From Oscillospiraceae bacterium (GTDB taxonomy: Bacteria > Bacillota > Clostridia > Oscillospirales > Oscillospiraceae), in NCBI GenBank assembly GCA_024404215.1, contig JAKSQI010000017.1, positions 1-15,654 on the forward strand: a stretch of DNA of 15,654 bases. Reading direction: 5' to 3'. Both the position numbers and the translations under genes were made by a program. The notes under the pieces were generated by a model, which saw nothing but the letters and a program-made list of their open reading frames with translations, did not search any database and was not told the origin of the DNA. Each line of letters begins with the position of its first letter. Position 1 is the first letter of the stretch. Shown piece by piece: positions 1-6,309 of this stretch.

Positions 1-1
1 T

Positions 2-148
2 TCCGCCGAAACCCTGAAGGATGCCCAGGCCCACCCGGAAAACTACAAGGACCTGGTGGTTCGCATTGCCGGCTTCTCCGCTTATTTTGTTGAGGTCTAC
101 AAGGATTCTCAGGACGACCTGATTCGCCGCACCGAGCTGCAGCTCTAA
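2..148 (+). CDS. Glycyl radical enzyme, C-terminal fragment (5' end outside window)
   Basis: Only the last 48 codons are present. The frame is open from the window edge to a TAA at 146-148. The fragment reads VVRIAGFSAYFVEV and ends QDDLIRRTELQL. This is the C-terminal glycyl radical domain shared by pyruvate formate-lyase-like enzymes (family consensus RVxGYxxxF near the C-terminus, and a terminal RTE typical of the dehydratase/lyase/decarboxylase branch). The radical-bearing glycine should be the GGC at 71-73. In this family an SAM-dependent activase installs the radical, which starts C-C, C-N, C-O or C-S bond cleavage in anaerobes. The VRxAGxSAxF form resembles the diol dehydratase/choline lyase/isethionate lyase branch more than classical PflB, but the substrate cannot be read from this tail. 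The activase is not in the window. The next gene, a transporter, starts 62 nt downstream on the same strand and is probably co-transcribed. Confidence 0.88.
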   Translation, partial: SAETLKDAQAHPENYKDLVVRIAGFSAYFVEVYKDSQDDLIRRTELQL

Positions 149-160
149 GCAACACAGCCT

Positions 161-194
161 GTTCAGCCGGCCATCTGCCGATGGCCGGCTGAGC
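161..194 (+). other. Strong intercistronic hairpin, no U-tract
   Basis: CAGCCGGCCATC (164-175) and GATGGCCGGCTG (180-191) form a perfect 12-bp stem around the loop TGCC. The stem extends outward to about 15 bp through T163-A192, a T-G wobble and G161-C194. What follows is AGCTTATGG rather than a run of T, so it does not look like an efficient intrinsic terminator. It lies between the glycyl radical enzyme stop and the SD of the transporter gene (GGAGG at 199-203). The likely role is mRNA 3'-end protection or a processing site that gives the two cistrons different expression; that role is inference. Confidence 0.6.
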
Positions 195-210
195 TTATGG
201 AGGAATTCTT

Positions 211-1605
211 ATGAATTATGGTTTTTTAACCTTGATTCCGCCGCTGGCTATGCTGGTCTTTGCTCTGAAAACCAAGAAATCCTTTGAAGCCCTGATTTTC
301 GGCACCCTGATTGCCTATATCATCATGCACGGCTTCCGTTTTATTATTCCCTGGTGCGAGCTGCTGTTATCAGAAATCTCCAACGCGGACAACCAATACA
401 TTCTCACACTATGCGGGCTCTTCGGCGGCTTTATTTTCCTGTTAAAGGAAGCCAAGGGCACCCTGGGCTTTTCCAATCTGCTGAGCCGCTTCTGCAAAAG
501 CGAGCGCTCTGTTCTGCTGACCTCCATCGTCATGGGCATCATCATTTTTGTGGATGACTACCTGAACATCATGACTATCGGCACCTGCATGAACGAGGTC
601 TGCGACCGCCGTCGAATCCCCCGGCAGGCGCTGGCCTATGTGATAGACTCCACCGGTGCCCCGGTCTGTGCTTTGATTCCCTTTTCCACCTGGGTAGTTT
701 TCTACTCCGGTGTCTTCATTCAGGAGCCCATTATTCAAGGCATGGGCTTTACCAACGGCATGAGCGTCTACCTCAAGGTGCTGCCCTACATGTTCTATCC
801 CATCTGTGCCCTGCTGGTGGTCTTCCTCTGTGCCCTGGGCAGTCTGCCGAAGCTGGGGGCCATGAAAAGGGCCTACCGGGATGCCAATGCCCGGGAACAG
901 CGGGTCGAGCCGGAGCTGCACAATGTCCCCTCCGTGGATATTGCCATGGCCGGAATGGCAACGGATTATCCCCCAAAGCAGGAAGCAAAGGAAGGCAACA
1001 TGATTGATTTCCTCTTGCCCATCGCCGTTTTGATTGGGGTAACCATTGTCACCTCCAACATGCTGGTTGCCATTGTTTTGGCACTGGCCGCCTGCATGCT
1101 GCTGTATCTGCCCCGGAAGAAGATGACCTTCACCCGCTTTGTGGAGCTTTTTTTCGCCGGCTTTGCAGACATCCTTCCGGTTCTTGCCATTCTGCTGGCC
1201 TCCTTCATGATTAAAACAGCCTGCGGCGAGATGGGCCTTTCGGAATTTGTGATTGAACTGGCCGCCCCGGTGATGAACGGTGCCACTCTGCCCGCCATTA
1301 TCTTTGTTATCATTGCCGTGCTGACCTTTGTCACCAGTTCCTTTTGGGGCATTGAGGCGGTAGCCGTTTCCATTGTGGTTCCCCTGGCCTTAGCCCTGAA
1401 CGGAAACGTTTTGCTCACGCTGGGTGCCGTAGTGTCCGGCGGCGTATTCGGCAGCCACGCCTGCTTCTATTCCGATGCCACCGTACTGTCCTCCGCCACC
1501 TGCGAAATTGACAATCTGAGCCATGCCTCCTCTCAGCTCCCTTATGCCCTCATCAGCGCGGCCCTTGCCACTTTGGCCTTTTTGATTTTTGGCCTCGTTA
1601 CCTGA
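211..1605 (+). CDS. NhaC-family secondary transporter
   Basis: A 464-aa, very hydrophobic membrane protein with about 11-12 predicted helices and one long hydrophilic loop at about residues 213-263. Family marks are FVDDYLN (113-119), the DSTGAPVCALIPFSTW segment (146-161) and a late SDATVLSSAT block (421-430). The last matches the conserved SDTT(V/I)LSS region of NhaC-type transporters. Members exchange Na+ or H+, and characterised relatives include Bacillus NhaC and the malate/lactate exchanger MleN, so the annotation 'Na+/H+ antiporter' should not be taken as proof of substrate. Start: ATG at 211 with GGAGGA at 199-204, good spacing. No convincing promoter is visible in 149-210, so it is probably read from the glycyl radical enzyme transcript. 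It may move the substrate or product of that enzyme (inference). It ends at a bidirectional terminator. Confidence 0.85.
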   Translation: MNYGFLTLIPPLAMLVFALKTKKSFEALIFGTLIAYIIMHGFRFIIPWCELLLSEISNADNQYILTLCGLFGGFIFLLKEAKGTLGFSNLLSRFCKSERSVLLTSIVMGIIIFVDDYLNIMTIGTCMNEVCDRRRIPRQALAYVIDSTGAPVCALIPFSTWVVFYSGVFIQEPIIQGMGFTNGMSVYLKVLPYMFYPICALLVVFLCALGSLPKLGAMKRAYRDANAREQRVEPELHNVPSVDIAMAGMATDYPPKQEAKEGNMIDFLLPIAVLIGVTIVTSNMLVAIVLALAACMLLYLPRKKMTFTRFVELFFAGFADILPVLAILLASFMIKTACGEMGLSEFVIELAAPVMNGATLPAIIFVIIAVLTFVTSSFWGIEAVAVSIVVPLALALNGNVLLTLGAVVSGGVFGSHACFYSDATVLSSATCEIDNLSHASSQLPYALISAALATLAFLIFGLVT

Positions 1606-1611
1606 TTCCGC

Positions 1612-1646
1612 AAAAAAAGACTGCTCCGGACGGAGCAGTCTTTTTT
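1612..1646. terminator. Bidirectional intrinsic terminator
   Basis: GACTGCTCC (1619-1627) and GGAGCAGTC (1632-1640) form a 9-bp stem with a 4-nt loop. It is flanked by seven A on the left (1612-1618) and six T on the right (1641-1646), so it has a U-tract in both directions. It serves the transporter gene (stop at 1605) on + and the carD-like gene (stop at 1648-1650) on -. Confidence 0.93.
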
Positions 1647-1647
1647 G

Positions 1648-2151
1648 TTATACAATTCCAAGGCGTTCAGCTACCATACCCACCACATCGTTGGGCTGGA
1701 TTTCCATAACATGGGCAATTTCATCGTAGAGCACCCGTTCGGCTTCCTTCAAAAAGCGTTCATCGGACAGGTGCATTTTTTTGCCTGCCGCTTCCTGCCG
1801 GATTCGGTGCTCCCGCAGGGCACGAATCATGCCGATAACCGCACGGCGGTCCCCACCGGACAGCACCTCTTTGCAACGGAGCTTGCGCTCATTCTCGTTT
1901 TCTACCCAGACCCACTGGCAGCCGGGCATGTCCTCCAGCAGGCTGTTAACCTCTTCCCGTGAAAGTACCGGATGCATGCGGTCTTCCAAACCGCCCTCCC
2001 CTGCCGGGACATAAATCACTGAGCTCTCACGATACACCGAGCGAAGAACATAGTATTTTGCTTTGGTTCTTCCTATTTTCTTTACCGCCAGCTCATGGAT
2101 GCGAAAAACGCCATCCGTACTGTAAAGAACCACATCGCCGATTTGGTACAT
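1648..2151 (-). CDS. CarD/CdnL-family transcriptional regulator
   Basis: A 167-aa protein. The N-terminal part, YQIGDVVLYSTDGVFRIHEL followed by KYYVLRSVY and VIYVPA (about residues 2-50), matches the Tudor-like RNA polymerase beta-subunit-interacting domain of CarD, CdnL and Mfd. The C-terminal part (about 80-165: WVWVENENERKLR, an LSGGD segment, then LSDERFLKEAERVLYDEIA) matches the helical DNA-binding half. Known members bind RNA polymerase and stabilise or modulate the open promoter complex, often at rRNA and stress genes. Start: ATG at 2151 is chosen because GGGAGGAG (2165-2158) lies just upstream and the conserved domain begins at residue 2. The frame stays open upstream to 2277, but that stretch crosses a promoter and a hairpin. 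The gene sits downstream of polC on the same strand but has its own promoter. The C-terminus ends 7 nt before a bidirectional terminator. Confidence 0.88.
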   Translation of the reverse strand: MYQIGDVVLYSTDGVFRIHELAVKKIGRTKAKYYVLRSVYRESSVIYVPAGEGGLEDRMHPVLSREEVNSLLEDMPGCQWVWVENENERKLRCKEVLSGGDRRAVIGMIRALREHRIRQEAAGKKMHLSDERFLKEAERVLYDEIAHVMEIQPNDVVGMVAERLGIV

Positions 2152-2152
2152 C

Positions 2153-2208
2153 GGCCTCTCCTCCCTACTCAAAACAAAGAGGCCTGGACGGATGTTCAGG
2201 CCTCTTTG
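2153..2208 (-). promoter_or_regulatory. carD leader with terminator-like hairpin and competing SD-sequestering fold
   Basis: On the - strand CAAAGAGGCCTG (2208-2197) and CAGGCCTCTTTG (2186-2175) form a perfect 12-bp stem, followed by TTTT then GAG. This is a terminator-like shape beginning about 10 nt after the predicted carD transcription start. The second arm can instead pair with AGAGGCC (2159-2153), which lies between the SD core and the ATG: GGCCTCT (2184-2178) pairs perfectly and two further T-G wobbles reach the SD bases at 2160-2161, closing a loop of about 14 nt. The two folds exclude each other. The hairpin may alternatively be just the end-of-operon terminator for polC. The pairing is visible in the sequence; regulation is inference. 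Confidence 0.55.
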
Positions 2209-2224
2209 CCTGTTAGATAGCTGT

Positions 2225-2254
2225 ATTATAGCACAAAACCCTAGGTTTTGTACA
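2225..2254 (-). promoter_or_regulatory. Predicted carD promoter (sigma-A type)
   Basis: On the - strand a perfect TATAAT lies at 2230-2225. The -35 candidate TGTACA (2254-2249) matches 4 of 6 consensus bases at an 18-bp spacing. The predicted start is near 2218, giving a leader of about 67 nt. The -35 is weak, so the promoter may depend on an activator or on the flanking palindrome. Confidence 0.6.
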
Positions 2255-2281
2255 GCACAAACCGCTATAACATGCACAAAA
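2231..2281. repeat. Three GCACAAA boxes upstream of carD
   Basis: GCACAAA occurs at 2231-2237, 2255-2261 and 2274-2280, with start-to-start distances of 24 and 19 nt. Read on the - strand they are TTTGTGC. The first overlaps the palindrome and abuts the -10; the others lie at and upstream of the -35. They may be protein-binding boxes, or chance in an AT-rich stretch. Confidence 0.4.
2233..2251. promoter_or_regulatory. Operator-like palindrome inside the carD promoter spacer
   Basis: ACAAAACC (2233-2240) and GGTTTTGT (2244-2251) are perfect 8-bp inverted repeats around CTA. The 19-bp element occupies the spacer and the inner half of the -35 of the carD promoter, where a dimeric repressor or MerR-type activator would bind. 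No regulator is identified in the window. Confidence 0.5.
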
Positions 2282-2301
2282 ACTTTTACTAATTCATTAA
2301 G

Positions 2302-5300
2302 TTAAAATTCAAAGAGGTTCAGCTGGCTGGTTTCCGGCATTCCCCGCAGGGCTCCCAGCTCACGGAGCTGGTCCACATGGGCCGTGGACACCTTGCTGCA
2401 GGCAGCAGAGAATTCCTCTACAGACACAAAAACCGTATCCTTTCGCTTTTCAACAATATCCAGTGCCGCTGACTCACCCAGGCCGCCAATGGCTACAAAG
2501 GGAGGAATCAGACGATTATTCTCCCAATCGGGCAGAAAGCGTTTGGCATCGGATTCATACAGGTCCACCGGAGCAAAGGTAAAGCCCCGCTTGTAAAACT
2601 CATAGCAGGCCTCCAGGGTGGTCAGCAAATCGTCTTCCTTAGTGGTAGAATCCGGATTGTTCTTGATTTCATTGATTTTGTTCCGCACCCGTTCCAAACC
2701 GTTGCACATCATCACCGCATCAAAGTTGCCCTTTTCACTGCGACGGTAGAAGTAGGCACTGTAAAAGGCCAGCGGCTTGTGAACCTTGAACCAGGCAATG
2801 CGGAAGGCCATCATGACATAAGCGACAGCATGGGCCTTGGGGAAAAGATACTTGATTTTTTTGCAGGATTCAATGTACCAGTCCGGTACACCGGCAGCGG
2901 ACATTTCCTCCTCAGCACCCTCCGGCAGGCCACGGCCTTTACGAACCGCCTCCATGATTTTAAAGCTTCGCTTCTCAGGCATGCCACAGGAAATGAGATA
3001 GAGCATAATATCGTCACGGCAGCCGATGGTCTGATTAACATCCGCTGTACCGGACAGAATCAGGTCCTTGGCGTTGCCCAGCCACACATCCGTGCCGTGG
3101 GAGAAACCGGACAGACGAACCAGGGTATCAAACTTTTCCGGCTGGGTATCCACCAGCATCTGACGGGTAAAGGAGGTGCCAAACTCCGGAATGCCGATAG
3201 AGCCGGTTTCGCCGATAATAGGGTCGCCCCTTTCCAGCTTCAAGGGCTCCGGGGATTTGAAAATGGCCATGGTTTCCGGGTCATCCAGAGGGATTTCCTT
3301 GGCATCCACCCCTGTCATGTCCTCCAGCATGCGAATCATGGTGGGATCATCGTGGCCCAGCTCATCCAGCTTCAGCAGGTTGGCTTCCATGCAGTGGTAT
3401 TCAAAATGGGTGGTAATAATGTCGCTGTCCGCATCATCAGCCGGGTGCTGTGCCGGGCAGAAATCGGTGATTTCCATGTCCTGAGGGATAACAACCAGAC
3501 CACCGGGGTGCTGGCCGGTGGTGCGCTTTACACCAACACAGCCCTTGGCCAGGCGATTCATTTCCGCATAGGAGACGGTTTTTCCGGTACGCTCCAGATA
3601 CTTTTTGACATAACCGAAAGCTGTCTTCTCGGCAACCGTACCAATGGTACCGGCCCGGAATACGTGCTCACGGCCAAACAGGGTGTTGGTATAACGGTGA
3701 GCATTGGCCTGATACTCACCGGAAAAGTTCAGGTCAATATCCGGAACCTTGTCACCGCCGAAGCCCAAAAAGGTTTCAAAGGGGATGGAAAAGCCCTCCT
3801 TTTTATAGGGGCTGCCGCAGACCGGGCATAGGGCATCCGGCATGTCGGCACCGCAGCCATAGTCCTTGCCCGCTTCAAAATCGGTGTGGCGGCAATTGGG
3901 GCAGCGGTAATGGGAAGGCAGGGAGTTAACCTCGGTAATACCGGACATATAGGCAACCAAAGAGGAGCCAACAGAGCCTCGTGAGCCAACCAGATAGCCA
4001 TGGGCCAGAGAGTCGGCAACCAGCTTTTGGGCAGACATGTAGATAACATCATAACCGCGGCCCAAAATACCGCTGAGCTCTGTTTCCAGACGCTGAGTGA
4101 TAAGCTCCGGCGGGTTTTCACCGTAGAGCTCGTGCATGCGTCCATAAACCAGGTCCTTCAGCTGGTCGGCACTGTGTTCAATTTTAGGGGGATAGAGTAT
4201 TTCCGGAGGAAGGGGTCTGACCACATCACAGGAATCGGCAATTTTACGGGTGTTGGTGACAACAACCTCGTAGGCCTTCTCTTCACCCAAATAGGCAAAC
4301 TCCTCCAGCATTTCATCGGTGGTGCGGAAATAGATAGGCAGTTCCTCATCGGCATCGGAGAACTCCTTGGCTGCCAGAAGAACATGACGGAAAACCTCGT
4401 CCTCCGGGTCCAGAAAATGGACATCGCAGGTTGCCACTACCGGCTTGCCCAGTTCCTGTCCCAGCTCCACAACCCGGCGATTCATGTCCCGCAGCTCTTC
4501 CTCATTGGCCGCTTTGGGGTTCTCTCCCCGCAGCATGAAGCGGTTGTTACAGATGGGCTGGATTTCCAGATAATCGTAGAATTCTGCCAGCCGTCGCTGC
4601 TCCAGCCGGCTGCGGTGGTCCGCAATGAGGCCGAAGACCTCGCCGGCTTCACAGGCGGAACCGATAATCAGGCCCTCCCGGTGCTGCATCAGCAGGCTTT
4701 TGGTTACTATGGGATAGCGGCGGAAGCTTTCCAAATGGCTGGCCGTTATGATTTTGTATAGATTCTTGATTCCGGCCTGATTTTGGGCCAGAATAATGAT
4801 ATGCTTGGGCTTAAAGCGCTTGTTCAGGGCCGTCTGCCGGCGGAGATTGCTGAGATAGGGGTTAATGTCCTCCGTCCGCTCAACCCCGGCCTTTTCCAGA
4901 TACTCCTGCATTTTAGCCAGAATCAGGCCTGCCGTAACCGCATCATCCGAAGCCCGATGGTGGTTGAACTGAGGCAGGCTCAGCTTATTGGCCACCGTAT
5001 CCAGCTTGTGATTCTTCAGTTCCGGCATCAGACTGCGTGCCAGGGCCAAGGTGTCCACATAGGCGGGCTCGTACTCTATGCCGTAACGCTGACAGGCCTC
5101 ATAAATAAAGCCCACATCAAAGCCGGCATTATGGGCCGCCACCGGTCGGTCACCGACAAAGGCCAAAAAGTCCCGAACTGCCTGCTCCTGAGAAGGCGCA
5201 TCCGCCACATCGCTGTCCCGGATGCCGGTTAGGGCTGTAATATTCGCCGGAATACTTCTTTCCGGGTTTACAAAGGTCTGATAGCGGGCGGTCTCTTCCC

Positions 5301-6288
5301 CGTTCTTCAGCAGAACCGCACCAATTTCGGTGATACGGTCCTTTTGGGAATCCAGGCCCGTGGTTTCAATATCAAAGACAACAATTCCATCCTGCAGGCT
5401 TCCGGTAACCGGGCCAAAAACTGCCAGCTTGTCGTCCACATCGTTGAGATAGTAGCCCTCCACACCGTAGCGGATCTTGATTTTGTCACCGGCTGCCTTC
5501 CTGGCATCCGGGAAGGATTGCACCACGCCGTGGTCGGTAATGGCAATGGCCGGGTGCCCCCAGCTGATGGCCCGCTTTACCGCGGCCTTGGTGTTGGTCA
5601 GGGCGTCCATGTTGGACATGGTGGTATGCAGGTGCAGCTCCACCCGCTTTTCCTCCGCCTTGTCCTTGCGGCTCTCTGCAGGGGGAATGGTAACAATATA
5701 GTCCGGGCTCAGCACAATATCGGAATAGAATTTATCCGTTTCCAGGCGGCCGCCTACCTGCAGCCACATGCCATCCGTTACCGATTCGGCAATGGCTTTG
5801 GCATTCTCATCCTTGAGAAAGCGGGATACATGAACCGAACCGGCCAGATCGGTCATATCAAAGGTCAGAACCCAGGCTCTGGCCCGGGGAATTTCCCGGG
5901 TGGTAACCTCAAAAACCTGGCCCTCCACCACACAGCGGCCGGTATCCAGGGTCAGCTCTCGCATGGGGGTTATCACCGGCGGTTTTTTAGGCGGGTGACC
6001 CATAAGCACCTTGGACACATGCCCCTTTTTTTCTTCCTTGGCCTTGGGGAAGGATGCCTGAACGGCAACCTGATTTAATCGAAATTCCTTGGCTATGGCC
6101 TGTTCAATCAGAGACAGCTCCACCGGGGCTGCCGGAGCCGACATGGCCAGGCTAAGCTCCATGGTACGGTCAGCCCGGTTAATCTTAGCACTTTTTACTT
6201 TTGAGTTTTCCAATAGGATTTCCAAACTGCCGCCATCCCGGCAGCAATTGGGGAACATATCATAAAAAGGGATGGCTTCGCTCACCAC
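2302..6288 (-). CDS. polC: DNA polymerase III alpha subunit, PolC type
   Basis: This is the replicative polymerase of low-GC Gram-positives, 1328 aa against about 1440 in Bacillus. Visible domains in order: a short N-terminal domain (1-85), an OB fold (about 110-205), a PHP domain (HLHTTMS at 219, TDHGVVQSFPD at 251) split by a DEDDh proofreading exonuclease (DIETTG at 306, HNAGFD at 386, HRASDD at 444), PHP resumed (ATCDVHFLD at 619), then the palm. The palm has GSRGSVGSSL (768-777), a zinc-binding loop with C796, C799, C812, C821 and C824, and the catalytic PDIDLNFSGEYQ with D850 and D852. The C-terminus QLNLF (1322-1326) is a beta-clamp-binding motif. Two GTG codons follow each other at 6288 and 6285. 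The SD AGGAGGG favours the second by spacing (7 nt from GGAGG against 4). It is last in the operon, 21 nt after ispG. The region that forms a second N-terminal domain in Bacillus PolC seems missing. Confidence 0.97.
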   Translation of the reverse strand: MVSEAIPFYDMFPNCCRDGGSLEILLENSKVKSAKINRADRTMELSLAMSAPAAPVELSLIEQAIAKEFRLNQVAVQASFPKAKEEKKGHVSKVLMGHPPKKPPVITPMRELTLDTGRCVVEGQVFEVTTREIPRARAWVLTFDMTDLAGSVHVSRFLKDENAKAIAESVTDGMWLQVGGRLETDKFYSDIVLSPDYIVTIPPAESRKDKAEEKRVELHLHTTMSNMDALTNTKAAVKRAISWGHPAIAITDHGVVQSFPDARKAAGDKIKIRYGVEGYYLNDVDDKLAVFGPVTGSLQDGIVVFDIETTGLDSQKDRITEIGAVLLKNGEETARYQTFVNPERSIPANITALTGIRDSDVADAPSQEQAVRDFLAFVGDRPVAAHNAGFDVGFIYEACQRYGIEYEPAYVDTLALARSLMPELKNHKLDTVANKLSLPQFNHHRASDDAVTAGLILAKMQEYLEKAGVERTEDINPYLSNLRRQTALNKRFKPKHIIILAQNQAGIKNLYKIITASHLESFRRYPIVTKSLLMQHREGLIIGSACEAGEVFGLIADHRSRLEQRRLAEFYDYLEIQPICNNRFMLRGENPKAANEEELRDMNRRVVELGQELGKPVVATCDVHFLDPEDEVFRHVLLAAKEFSDADEELPIYFRTTDEMLEEFAYLGEEKAYEVVVTNTRKIADSCDVVRPLPPEILYPPKIEHSADQLKDLVYGRMHELYGENPPELITQRLETELSGILGRGYDVIYMSAQKLVADSLAHGYLVGSRGSVGSSLVAYMSGITEVNSLPSHYRCPNCRHTDFEAGKDYGCGADMPDALCPVCGSPYKKEGFSIPFETFLGFGGDKVPDIDLNFSGEYQANAHRYTNTLFGREHVFRAGTIGTVAEKTAFGYVKKYLERTGKTVSYAEMNRLAKGCVGVKRTTGQHPGGLVVIPQDMEITDFCPAQHPADDADSDIITTHFEYHCMEANLLKLDELGHDDPTMIRMLEDMTGVDAKEIPLDDPETMAIFKSPEPLKLERGDPIIGETGSIGIPEFGTSFTRQMLVDTQPEKFDTLVRLSGFSHGTDVWLGNAKDLILSGTADVNQTIGCRDDIMLYLISCGMPEKRSFKIMEAVRKGRGLPEGAEEEMSAAGVPDWYIESCKKIKYLFPKAHAVAYVMMAFRIAWFKVHKPLAFYSAYFYRRSEKGNFDAVMMCNGLERVRNKINEIKNNPDSTTKEDDLLTTLEACYEFYKRGFTFAPVDLYESDAKRFLPDWENNRLIPPFVAIGGLGESAALDIVEKRKDTVFVSVEEFSAACSKVSTAHVDQLRELGALRGMPETSQLNLFEF

Positions 6289-6309
6289 AGTCCCTCCTTT
6301 TCAGCGAAA

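Noticed and set aside
149..210. A separate promoter for the NhaC-family gene
   Set aside because: The gap is GC-rich and filled by the hairpin; no -10/-35 pair with usable spacing was found.
2175..2208. Reading the carD leader hairpin simply as the polC operon terminator
   Set aside because: Not excluded, but kept as the secondary reading because the predicted carD promoter lies upstream of the hairpin, placing the hairpin inside the carD transcript.
2152..2277. N-terminal extension of the carD-like gene by 42 codons
   Set aside because: The extension crosses a perfect TATAAT and a 12-bp hairpin, has no SD, and adds residues with no counterpart in the family. The ATG at 2151 has a strong SD.
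2779..6078. Several long + strand frames opposite polC (2779-3831, 4000-4761, 5344-6078)
   Set aside because: PolC is continuous with all domains and motifs. The antisense frames have no SD, no hydrophobic or domain pattern, and follow from codon composition.
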